Shown: positions 6,803 to 14,200 of the stretch, in pieces
Layout: each line of letters opens with the position of its first letter
How positions within the stretch are numbered: position 1 is the first letter of the stretch
From: Verrucomicrobiota bacterium
GTDB lineage: Bacteria > Verrucomicrobiota > Verrucomicrobiia > Chthoniobacterales > UBA10450
Direction of reading: 5' to 3'
Length of the DNA: 17,980 nucleotides
Assembly: GCA_003219355.1 (NCBI GenBank)
Contig: QHOQ01000072.1
Coordinates: 1 to 17,980 of the forward strand
Translations under genes and position numbers: made by a program
The notes under the pieces: generated by a model
What the model was told of the DNA's origin: nothing
Databases searched by the model: none
What the model saw: only the letters and a program-made list of their open reading frames with translations

Positions 6803-8092
6803 ATGAAGACTACCTGTCGCGCTATTTGCATGTTGATATTGCCGGCTTTTATCTTCCAATCGCTCCGCGCGGCGCCACTGGCACGCAGCGTAAGTCCTTC
6901 GCGGCAATTCATCATTTATGCGCCCGGTGCGGCACTGCGCGGAGCGGTCTCTGAGCTTGCAGAGCAGACCAAGGCCAATTTGCTCGCGCTGTTACGACAG
7001 CCTGACAGGTGGAAAACGCCGATTGTCGTCAATTTGCAGTCTGCGCAGGCAAATCTGCCCGAAATCCCCCCGGCCGCCTTGCGTTTTAGCCAGACTGGTT
7101 TTGGCCTAAAGCTCCAGCTCGATTTGACCATTGGCGAAAGCATCGACGCCGCACTGGTCGAGCTTGAGTTACTGCGCGCAATTTTATTGGAAATGATTTA
7201 CCGGAGTAAACCGGACGTCGCTCCTGGCACCGCCTTCGTCGAGCCCCCGGATTGGCTACTGGAAGGTGTGCTTGCGATCACGCCGGGGCGGGATCCTGGG
7301 CCGCTTGTGGAAGCGCTTTCAGTGTCGACCAAACGGATGCCGCTGGAAGAATTTCTTCGGCAACGCCCGGTGCTTCTCGATTCACCCGGCCGCCTGCTTT
7401 ATCGCGCCTACTCGCTTTCACTTCTGCGACTGCTTGTCGACGGAACCGACGGGCATTCGCGACTAGCGCGGTACATCGACAATTTATCGCATGCCTCAAA
7501 CGATCCCTTCGCCGATCTGAAGGCGCAGTTTCCACTGCTGGGTGACGATGTAGAAAAAACCTGGCAATCGGCCCTGGGGCGGCCAAGCGGCGGGCAAAAT
7601 TATCAGTTGCTCACTTTCACCGAAAGCGAGCAACGGCTTGACGAATTGCTGCGCTTTAAGATCCCAGATGCCGAAAACTCATCTAAGCAAGTGGAGCTCA
7701 GCGAACTCGCCCAGAGAAAGGCTTCTGGGGTGGAGAAGACCGCGCTCAATGAACTGAGCGAGAATTTGGTCTTGTTCACAATCCGGGCGAATCCAGTTAT
7801 GCGTCCGGTTGTCCGGGAATATCAGCAAATCGCCGCGCTGCTCGCGCGTGGCAAAAGGAAGAGAGTCACTGAGCGTCTGGTGCGTGTGCAGGCGACGCGC
7901 ACGAAGCTCGCGGCACGCATGAGCGACATCGACGACTACATGAACTGGTTCGAAGCGACCCAATCAAAGACTGGCAGCGGAGTGTTCGTCGATTATCTCA
8001 GAGCCGTGGGTGAGTCGCAAATACCTGCGCCGCGGCGGCGCGACGCGCTTTCGGTTTATCTCGATTCGGTCGCGGAACAACTCGATGATTAG
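6803..8092 (+). CDS. Exported protein of unknown function, possibly a degenerate gluzincin-like peptidase
   Basis: I do not recognise the family. From the ATG at 6803 the product is 429 residues with a Sec signal peptide (MKTTCRAICMLILPAFIFQS, cleavage near LRA-A). A GTG at 6755 would add 16 residues ahead of the signal and is less likely. Two patches recall the peptidase-MA/gluzincin layout: a helix LELLRAILLEMIYR (121-134) where such enzymes carry HExxH, then PPDWLLEGVLAI (148-159) like the usual W-L-x-E-G. A later helix (about 199-212, LYRAYSLSLLRLLV) fits the same layout. The zinc-binding histidines are absent, so it would be non-catalytic. The C-terminal half (about 290-429) is charged and helical. 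It is divergent from the peptidoglycan-binding gene. Function remains open. Confidence 0.75.
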   Translation: MKTTCRAICMLILPAFIFQSLRAAPLARSVSPSRQFIIYAPGAALRGAVSELAEQTKANLLALLRQPDRWKTPIVVNLQSAQANLPEIPPAALRFSQTGFGLKLQLDLTIGESIDAALVELELLRAILLEMIYRSKPDVAPGTAFVEPPDWLLEGVLAITPGRDPGPLVEALSVSTKRMPLEEFLRQRPVLLDSPGRLLYRAYSLSLLRLLVDGTDGHSRLARYIDNLSHASNDPFADLKAQFPLLGDDVEKTWQSALGRPSGGQNYQLLTFTESEQRLDELLRFKIPDAENSSKQVELSELAQRKASGVEKTALNELSENLVLFTIRANPVMRPVVREYQQIAALLARGKRKRVTERLVRVQATRTKLAARMSDIDDYMNWFEATQSKTGSGVFVDYLRAVGESQIPAPRRRDALSVYLDSVAEQLDD

Positions 8093-8348
8093 TCGTATCC
8101 ACGAATCGCTCAGCGACACGATCGATTACATCGAGATGGCTGGCGGCTTATTCGCTTCGGAAAAAAGTGCGGGCGTCGGGGTGGGGAGCCCACTTGTCGT
8201 TTTTTCTTCTTCGGAACTGGAAAAAATCCTGGCTTAGCTCAAGAAACCCGGCGAAGGGATTACGCGCGAGACTTTTGAATTTCTCGGAGGGTGGCGTTTT
8301 CGTTTTCGCGAACCCGGCGGCGAGTTTGCCGTGTGGTCTGATAAATAG
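8085..8348 (+). pseudogene. Possible small gene interrupted by an amber codon
   Basis: An ATG at 8085 overlaps the end of the upstream gene by 8 bases and opens a 50-codon frame (MISRIHESLSDTIDYIEMAG at the start, SELEKILA at the end), stopping at TAG 8235-8237. The same frame then stays open for 36 more codons (from LKKPGEGITRETFEFLGGWR to WSDK) to TAG at 8346-8348. Read as one unit it is an 86-residue soluble acidic-basic protein plus one stop. It matches no family I know. It may be a decayed gene, an amber-readthrough gene, two unrelated chance frames, or only the first 50 codons may be real. Otherwise the 342-base gap 8093-8434 holds only the terminator-like hairpin. Confidence 0.3.
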
Positions 8349-8403
8349 TAATTGTCGATTTTTCCCGGAGTTGCTCATCCAACGGTTGCTGATTAAGATA
8401 GGT

Positions 8404-8427
8404 GGCGCGATGAAACCGCGCCTTTTT
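8404..8427 (+). terminator. Intrinsic terminator-like hairpin just before the Minf_1886 gene
   Basis: GGCGCG (8404-8409), a 7-base loop ATGAAAC, and CGCGCC (8417-8422) form a perfect GC stem followed by TTTTT (8423-8427). This is a classical rho-independent layout. It ends only 7 bases before the next start codon, so it could end transcription from the 429-residue gene or act as an attenuator in the leader of the downstream operon. Confidence 0.6.
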
Positions 8428-8434
8428 CATTCTC

Positions 8435-8869
8435 ATGCAAAAAATTGGCTTTGCCGAAGCTCTTGATTCGATTGTCGCGAGTGACCCGCGTTATCAGCGA
8501 GACGCATACGTGTTTCTGCGCGACGCGCTCGATTTTACCACCAAGCAGCAGAAGAAAATCAAGGGCGCCACGGTGCGTCATGTTGCCGGACCGGAATTGC
8601 TCGACGGCGTGCGACAATACGCGCTCAAAGAATTCGGGCCGATGGTGATAACGGTATTCTCCTCCTGGGGAATTCATTGCTGCGAAGATATCGGCCACAT
8701 GGTTTTCAATTTGATCGAAGCAGGAATTTTCGGGAAGACGGAGGAAGATTCCCTGGAAGATTTCAAGAACGTCTATGATTTTGAAGAGGCTTTTGTGAAA
8801 CCGTTCGCGCCAGCGAAACCGACGGCCGTGACGCCTTCGCCAGAATTGCCAGTGCCAAAATCCGTATGA
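8435..8869 (+). CDS. Minf_1886 family conserved protein (TIGR04138)
   Basis: A 144-residue protein of unknown function from a family found mainly in Verrucomicrobiota and Planctomycetota. Family features visible: an N-terminus of the type MQKIGFAEALDSIVASDPRY, then DAYVFLRDALDFT (23-35), HVAGPELLDGVRQYALKEFG (49-68), and SWGIHCCEDIGHMVFNLIEA (77-96) with the paired cysteines; the tail (about 125-144) is Pro/Ala-rich and variable. No signal peptide or membrane helix, so cytoplasmic. The start matches the family, yet there is no Shine-Dalgarno, and a terminator-like hairpin ends 7 bases upstream. Its TGA overlaps the M16 protease ATG (ATGA), suggesting coupled translation. The family is recognised; the role is not known. 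Confidence 0.88.
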   Translation: MQKIGFAEALDSIVASDPRYQRDAYVFLRDALDFTTKQQKKIKGATVRHVAGPELLDGVRQYALKEFGPMVITVFSSWGIHCCEDIGHMVFNLIEAGIFGKTEEDSLEDFKNVYDFEEAFVKPFAPAKPTAVTPSPELPVPKSV

Positions 8870-11505
8870 TCCGATTTGCGCCGGGCCTGGCGCTTGTCGT
8901 CGCAAGTATGTTTAGTTCTGCCAATTTGAAAGCAGCACCGACCACCGATTCGGTGATCACTTTTCCGCCGAGCACCGCCCAAAAGTGGGTCCTGCCAAAT
9001 GGCCTCACAGTAATCGTGCAGGAAGATCATAGCGCCCCGGTGGCAAGTGTGCAGGCGTGGTGCGCCACCGGCAGCATCGACGAGGACGAGCATCTCGGTG
9101 CCGGCTTGTCTCACATTCTCGAGCACATGCTCTTCAAAGGCACAAAGACGCGATCGACCAATGTGATTGCGCAAAAAATCCAGGATGTCGGCGGTTACAT
9201 CAACGCCTACACATCATTCGATCGGACGGTTTTTTGGATCGACGTGCCGAAGGACGGCGTCGCCACTGCGCTCGACGTCTTGGCTGATGCGATGATGAAC
9301 TCAACTCTGCCGCCGAAGGAGTACATGAAAGAACAGGAAGTGATTCGGCGCGAGTTCGCCATGGGTTTGGATGAACCCGACCGCGTGGCCGGGCTGCTTC
9401 TTTTTGCCACCGCTTACCAGCGGCATCCGTATCACTTTCCGGTGATCGGCGACATAGAAATTTACAACCAGCTCACCCAGGACCAAGTGATGCAGTATTA
9501 CAAAACGCGCTATGTTCCGAATAATCTCACCTTTGTCGTGGTCGGAGATGTCGATGCAGTCAAAGTGCGTCAGCAGCTCACCGAATTTTTCAAGGCGTAT
9601 CCGGAGAAATCACTCAAGCCGATCTTCATTCCTGAGGAGCCGCCGCAATTGGGCCGCCGGGAAGTTCACCAGGAATTTGCCACTGAACTGACGCACCTCT
9701 CGCTCGCCTGGCACATCCCGGAGGTGACGAATCCAGACGTCCCCGCACTCGATCTTCTCTCGACCGTTCTGGGCGATGGACGCAGTTCACGCTTGTACCG
9801 GCGCGTGCGGGAAGAGGCGGGTCTGGCCTATCGGATATCGGCATTCTCCTACACGCCCGGCGATCCGGGCTTGTTTGGCATCGATGCCACTCTCGATCCA
9901 AAGAAACGCGAAGCAGCGGAGCAATTGGTGTTGCATATTCTCGACGAGGTGAAGCAGGCCGGCGTCACGGCAGAGGAATTGATAAAGGCAAAAAAAATAT
10001 CGCTCAGTCATCAACTCGGCGCGCTTACGACGATGCGCGGGCAGGCTTCCGATATCGGCTCGAATTGGTTGCTCACGCGCAATCTCAATTTCAGCCGGGA
10101 TTACCTCGACGCCGTCCAGAAGGTGACGCTCGATGACATTAAGCGAGTCGCAGCCCATTACCTGACGGACGAAAACCTCACCGTCATATCGTTGAATCCC
10201 AAAGGTTCGCTGCTGCCAAAAGCCGGGGCCGCAAAGCCAATTAGCGCGGGCGAAGTCCAAAAATTCGAGCTATCAAACGGATTGCGCCTTCTCGTGCGGG
10301 AAGATGCGCGTCTGCCGCTGGTTGCGATTGGCGCAGTTTTTCGCAGCGGCCTTCTCGCCGAGACGCCGCAAACAAATGGCATTACGCGCTTAATGGCGAA
10401 AACGCTGTTGAAAGGAACGACAACGCGCGCGGCGGAGCAGATTGCGAACGAGATTGAGGCGGTCGGCGGCTCCATGTCGAGCGAGGCCAGTAACAATACC
10501 TTCAACGTTTCCCTCGAAGTGACCAAGCCCGATGTCAAGTTAGCCGTCGAGTTGCTCTCGGATGTCTTGCTCAACGCGAGCATGCCGGAAAAAGCGATTG
10601 CGCGGGAAAAAGAAATCCAGGTCGCCGCGATCAAACAGGAGGAAGAGCAGATGACGACTGTGGCGCGAAACATTTTGCGGCAGGCGCTCTTCACCCAGCA
10701 TCCGTACGCGCTGCGGGCAAGCGGTTCGGTTGATTCGGTCCAGCGATTGATCCAGAAAGATCTGCTCGAATTTCGAGATCGTTATGTGGTCGCGAAAAAC
10801 GGCGTCATTTTCGTGTTTGGCGATGTCAAGGCGGCGGAGGTGAAACAGCTTTTCGAGAAGGCGCTGGGTGGGATGAGACCCGGCGCGCTCGCCTTGACGG
10901 ACGCGCATCCCGCGGCACCACTCAACAAAACCGAATCGGTCGAAAGCCAAAAGGACAAAGCGCAAGGCGTAATCATGGTCGGATATCGCGGCGCAGATAT
11001 TTTCAGTCCGGACCGATACGTGCTGAAATTAATCGATGAGGCAAGCAGCGATCTCGGCTCGCGCTTTTTCGTTCGTATTCGCGAACAGATGGGGCTCGCC
11101 TACTATGTTGGCGCCAGCCAGATGGAGGGGCTGGTGCCGGGACTTTTCGCATTTTATCTCGGAACCGACCCGCAAAAAATCGAGCCGGTAAAAACGGCAT
11201 TACTCGATGAAATCCGCAAACTCGCGGCCGACGGTCTGACGAATGAGGAACTGGCCCGGGCGAAAAAGAAATTGATCGGACAGCAGGAGATCGCGAACCA
11301 GAGCAACGATTCGTTCGGTTATCAGTGCGCGTTGGATGAGCTCTACGGACTGGGGTTCAATTACTACAAATCGCTTCAACACAACGTCGAAGCAGTCTCG
11401 CTCAACGACATTAAGCGCGTGGCTGCGAAATATTTTCGCGATCAACCTTACGTTCTTGCGACGGTGCGACCGCCAGATGGCTCTCCAGCTGCGAAACAGA
11501 AGTGA
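8866..11505 (+). CDS. Two-module M16 family zinc metalloprotease, exported
   Basis: Periplasmic or envelope protease of the pitrilysin/processing-peptidase family, 879 residues. A signal peptide covers about 1-23. The first M16 unit (about 40-455) carries the inverted zinc motif HILEH (83-87) with the distal ligand E163 in EVIRREF, so it should be catalytic. The second unit (about 468-870) has the same fold signature (FELSNGLRLLVREDARLPLV) but TRLMAKTLLKGT where HxxEH should be, so it is the inactive partner; it keeps the late RxxxGLAYYV motif of the C-terminal subdomain. A single chain holding one active and one inactive unit is a known arrangement, as in PqqL-like proteins. The substrate is probably short unfolded peptides, which is inference. 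It overlaps the Minf_1886 gene by 4 bases and precedes the DUF1844 gene by 3. Confidence 0.93.
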   Translation: MIRFAPGLALVVASMFSSANLKAAPTTDSVITFPPSTAQKWVLPNGLTVIVQEDHSAPVASVQAWCATGSIDEDEHLGAGLSHILEHMLFKGTKTRSTNVIAQKIQDVGGYINAYTSFDRTVFWIDVPKDGVATALDVLADAMMNSTLPPKEYMKEQEVIRREFAMGLDEPDRVAGLLLFATAYQRHPYHFPVIGDIEIYNQLTQDQVMQYYKTRYVPNNLTFVVVGDVDAVKVRQQLTEFFKAYPEKSLKPIFIPEEPPQLGRREVHQEFATELTHLSLAWHIPEVTNPDVPALDLLSTVLGDGRSSRLYRRVREEAGLAYRISAFSYTPGDPGLFGIDATLDPKKREAAEQLVLHILDEVKQAGVTAEELIKAKKISLSHQLGALTTMRGQASDIGSNWLLTRNLNFSRDYLDAVQKVTLDDIKRVAAHYLTDENLTVISLNPKGSLLPKAGAAKPISAGEVQKFELSNGLRLLVREDARLPLVAIGAVFRSGLLAETPQTNGITRLMAKTLLKGTTTRAAEQIANEIEAVGGSMSSEASNNTFNVSLEVTKPDVKLAVELLSDVLLNASMPEKAIAREKEIQVAAIKQEEEQMTTVARNILRQALFTQHPYALRASGSVDSVQRLIQKDLLEFRDRYVVAKNGVIFVFGDVKAAEVKQLFEKALGGMRPGALALTDAHPAAPLNKTESVESQKDKAQGVIMVGYRGADIFSPDRYVLKLIDEASSDLGSRFFVRIREQMGLAYYVGASQMEGLVPGLFAFYLGTDPQKIEPVKTALLDEIRKLAADGLTNEELARAKKKLIGQQEIANQSNDSFGYQCALDELYGLGFNYYKSLQHNVEAVSLNDIKRVAAKYFRDQPYVLATVRPPDGSPAAKQK

Positions 11506-11508
11506 GCC

Positions 11509-11952
11509 ATGGCTGAAGTTCAGACCAGCGTACAGAGCGGCGAGCTTTCGCAACGCTTCATCGAGTTTGTCATGATGCATGCACAGAATGCGGCTCTGTT
11601 TCTCGGCCAGATTCCAAATCCAAAAACCGGCGAAGGCGAAGTGAATCTGGAACTGGCAAAAATGTTCATCGATCAGTTAGCCATGATTCAGGAAAAAACG
11701 CGGGGAAATCTGACGAGCGAAGAGTCCACTGTGCTACGGAACGCGCTTTCCAATTTGCAGATGGCATATGTCGAAGTTGCGCGGAGAACGTCCGGGGTCG
11801 CGACTCCGGCCCCAGGTCCGAAGCCGGAGCAGCAGTCTGCCTCAACGGAAAAAAATACTGGGGTCGAGCCAAAAGCATCCGAGCCAATCTCGACTGCGCC
11901 TTCGAGCGAGGCTGAGTCAAAAAAGAAATTCACGAAAAGCTACGGATCTTGA
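11509..11952 (+). CDS. DUF1844 domain protein
   Basis: A 147-residue cytoplasmic protein. Residues about 14-87 match the DUF1844 pattern: FIEFVMMHAQNAALFLGQIP, then NLELAKMFIDQLAMIQEKTRG, ending in a helix with LRNALSNLQMAYVEV. The remainder is a disordered Pro/Ser/Ala/Lys-rich tail ending in a basic stretch. DUF1844 is a short all-helical domain of unknown function found in several bacterial phyla, including Acidobacteriota, Planctomycetota and Verrucomicrobiota. It starts 3 bases after the M16 stop and ends 3 bases before the topoisomerase GTG, so it is almost certainly in the same operon. Confidence 0.85.
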   Translation: MAEVQTSVQSGELSQRFIEFVMMHAQNAALFLGQIPNPKTGEGEVNLELAKMFIDQLAMIQEKTRGNLTSEESTVLRNALSNLQMAYVEVARRTSGVATPAPGPKPEQQSASTEKNTGVEPKASEPISTAPSSEAESKKKFTKSYGS

Positions 11953-11955
11953 TCT

Positions 11956-13155
11956 GTGGCGGCACCGAAAGCACTCGGGGTCGCATTATTCAATCGACAA
12001 TCACAGACCGCCGTTACCGTTTCGGCTCGCGAATTTAATTACATGCATTCTTCCGCAAAAAACGTTCACAAAGAGAAGAGGAAGATTATTGATCCTAAGA
12101 ATGGCACCGATCCAATCGAAGCGGCTGAGGAAGCTGGATTGCGTTACGTAAGTGACACTCAACCCGGTTACACGCGCAGGGCGAACCGGGAGAGTTTCGA
12201 ATATTTCGATATGGATAGAAAGCCGATTCGCGACGAACAAAGACTCTTGCGCATTAGACGGCTGGCCATTCCTCCGGCTTGGTGCGAGGTCTGGATTTGT
12301 CGGTCAGCAAATGGACATATCCAAGCTACTGGACGCGACGCCCGTAGGCGGAAACAATATCGTTACCACGATCGTTGGCGCGAGATGCGCGATGCAAACA
12401 AATATGAGCGGCTGGCTAGTTTTGGAAAAGCGCTGCCGAAAATTGAAAAACGCGTGCGGAAAGATCTGGCTCTTCCTGGTCTGCCGCGAGAAAAAGTACT
12501 GGCGACGATCGTCCAGCTTCTTGAGCAAAGCCTGATTCGCGTTGGCAATGAAGAGTACGCACGCGAAAACAAATCGTTCGGTCTTACCACCATGCAAGAT
12601 CGACATGTTGACGTGAAAGGGTCGAAAATGCGTTTTCGTTTTCGCGGCAAGAGCGGGCGTCAGCATGAAATTGACATAACCGATTGCCGGATGGCAAAGA
12701 TCGTATCGAAGCTCCAGGAGTTGCCGGGACAGGACTTGTTTCAATACGTTAATGGCGAGGGCGCGGTGCACGATATCACTTCGCAGGACGTGAATGAGTA
12801 TCTGCGCGAGATCACAGGTGAAGATTTTACGGCGAAAGATTTTCGCACCTGGGCGGGAACAGTACTCGCCGCGATAGCACTTAGCACGGCCGGCGCGTTT
12901 GCAACAAAGAGGCAGGCCAAAGCCAACGTTAAAAACGCAATTGAGGCGGTCGCAAAGATTCTTGGCAACACCCCGGCAGTCTGCCGAGAGTGTTATATTC
13001 ACCCGGCCGTGGTTGAAGCCTACTTCAAGGGAAATTCCATCAACGATTTCAAAGCAAAGATAGAGGAAGACGAAAGAGGAATTGATCTTGTCTCGGCACA
13101 GGTGGCGGTTCTGGAGCTTTTGCAAAACGACGCGTCAACAAAGAAGGCTTCCTGA
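11956..13155 (+). CDS. DNA topoisomerase IB (poxvirus-like bacterial type)
   Basis: Relaxes positive and negative supercoils by nicking one strand through a 3'-phosphotyrosine link. The 399-residue product contains the N-terminal topo IB domain (from about 51, DPIEAAEEAGLRYVSD; DARRRKQYRYHDRWREMRD at 128-146) and the catalytic domain. Inferred active-site residues: R195 (IRVGNEEYA), K232 (GKSGRQHE), R297 (KDFRTWAGT), N338 (LGNTPAVC) and the nucleophile Y347 (CYIHP). Poxviral enzymes have His at the N338 position; bacterial members commonly have Asn. The GTG start adds about 45 residues before the conserved region; ATG at 12043 is an alternative start. It directly follows the DUF1844 gene by 3 bases and ends 13 bases from the convergent mlaD gene. 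Confidence 0.94.
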   Translation: MAAPKALGVALFNRQSQTAVTVSAREFNYMHSSAKNVHKEKRKIIDPKNGTDPIEAAEEAGLRYVSDTQPGYTRRANRESFEYFDMDRKPIRDEQRLLRIRRLAIPPAWCEVWICRSANGHIQATGRDARRRKQYRYHDRWREMRDANKYERLASFGKALPKIEKRVRKDLALPGLPREKVLATIVQLLEQSLIRVGNEEYARENKSFGLTTMQDRHVDVKGSKMRFRFRGKSGRQHEIDITDCRMAKIVSKLQELPGQDLFQYVNGEGAVHDITSQDVNEYLREITGEDFTAKDFRTWAGTVLAAIALSTAGAFATKRQAKANVKNAIEAVAKILGNTPAVCRECYIHPAVVEAYFKGNSINDFKAKIEEDERGIDLVSAQVAVLELLQNDASTKKAS

Positions 13156-13168
13156 CGATCGCCAATAT

Positions 13169-14200
13169 TTATTCGCGAGAAGCGCTGCTCCCCTTCGGAG
13201 TGGCGCTTGGCCTTACCTTTGCGCTCTTGCGGACGTTGATTGTTTGCCTCGACGCCGACGCGGTTTGCCGCTGCTCTTCCGGATATTTTTTTGTAGTCGG
13301 CCAGATTAAACGCCACGGCTGAGTTTTTATTGTCTCGCTGAATTGCTTGATGTTCTCACCGGCCGGACCGAGCTCGGCAACGGTAGCTTTTAGTTTTTCT
13401 GACGATGTTCGGACGTTTTGGAGTGTGATCTCGATGTTGTTGTTTTCCGAAAGGCTGGTGCTGATCTTTTCGATGTTGGTGAGCGAGTGCGAGAGCGCGC
13501 CGTCGGGCGCACTGAGATCGACCAGATGCTCGCCAAATGTTTTAAACTCACCGAGCGCGAGGTTCAGCTCGGAATTTTCATCGGTGATACGGCTAAGATT
13601 TTGCGCCGTAGTCTGGAGTTCCTTCATAGTGGAAGTAGCTTCGGTGGCCACCGGCTTGATCACTTCGAGCATCTTGGCCGCAGCTTCACCAAAATCTGGG
13701 ACCCGTTCGCCCGGGAACATTTCACCATCTTTCGCGCGGCCCGAGCTTTGGGTCCCCTGTGTCATGTCGATCGCCATGTCACCGAGCAGTCCTAGTTGCA
13801 TCAGCCGCGCGTGCGCATCGCGATAAACCATTGCATTCTTATCCACCTGCACTTCGATTCGCACTTCATATTTCAGTTTGTTTGGGTTGCCCTCCGGAGG
13901 CGTCGGCGTTGGTGTCGCGCCTGCCTCAGGCGGGTGCAATTCAGCGTCCGCCTTTTGGGCGCGCTCGTCTTCTTCGCGGGAAACTGGCGAATATAATTTC
14001 TGCACCTGGCCAATTTTTCGGCCTGCCAACATAACGGGCGCGCCTATTTTGATCCCGGCAGCATTATCGAAATAGATTGTGTAGGTCACAAGCGGCCGGA
14101 AAAGCCCGGGAGCACCCAGCAGGACGAGAACAAAGGCCAACACGGCGACTGTGCCGATCACCAGGAGACCGGTCATTATTTCATTTCTTTGCAATTGCAT
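13169..14200 (-). CDS. mlaD: MlaD-like MCE domain protein (lipid ABC transporter substrate-binding subunit)
   Basis: Periplasm-facing, membrane-anchored subunit that forms a hydrophobic passage for phospholipids. A 343-residue protein: N-terminal anchor helix (about 9-31), MCE domain (about 38-150; FDNAAGIKIGAPVMLAGRKIG and LMQLGLLGDMAIDM), then a long amphipathic helical region (about 170-290) and a basic Ser/Arg-rich tail. Two oddities: the MCE domain is split after residue 72 by an insert of about 35 residues rich in Glu, Pro and Thr (TPTPTPPEGNPN), and PWRLIWPTTKKYP near 295-307 follows the helices. It overlaps mlaF by 20 bases and is the last gene of the operon. The start at 14200 gives the usual RNE opening just before the helix. 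Confidence 0.9.
   Translation of the reverse strand: MQLQRNEIMTGLLVIGTVAVLAFVLVLLGAPGLFRPLVTYTIYFDNAAGIKIGAPVMLAGRKIGQVQKLYSPVSREEDERAQKADAELHPPEAGATPTPTPPEGNPNKLKYEVRIEVQVDKNAMVYRDAHARLMQLGLLGDMAIDMTQGTQSSGRAKDGEMFPGERVPDFGEAAAKMLEVIKPVATEATSTMKELQTTAQNLSRITDENSELNLALGEFKTFGEHLVDLSAPDGALSHSLTNIEKISTSLSENNNIEITLQNVRTSSEKLKATVAELGPAGENIKQFSETIKTQPWRLIWPTTKKYPEEQRQTASASRQTINVRKSAKVRPSATPKGSSASRE

Noticed and set aside
4702..8348. Genome-wide reassignment of TAG to an amino acid
   Set aside because: TAG ends the peptidoglycan-binding, 429-residue and asparaginase genes at their natural ends, so it works as a stop here; local decay or readthrough is simpler.
10158..10694. A 178-codon antisense frame in the M16 protease gene
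   Set aside because: Ser/Arg-rich composition, no start signal, and fully inside a well-supported gene.
12304..13125. A 273-codon minus-strand frame inside the topoisomerase IB gene
   Set aside because: The plus-strand frame carries the complete topo IB motifs; the antisense product resembles no family and is rich in Cys, Arg and Phe as shadow frames are.
11956..13155. Topoisomerase IB as a tyrosine recombinase or a viral gene
   Set aside because: The motif order and CYIHP catalytic site are those of bacterial topo IB, which is widespread in bacterial chromosomes, and the gene sits in a tight operon with host genes.
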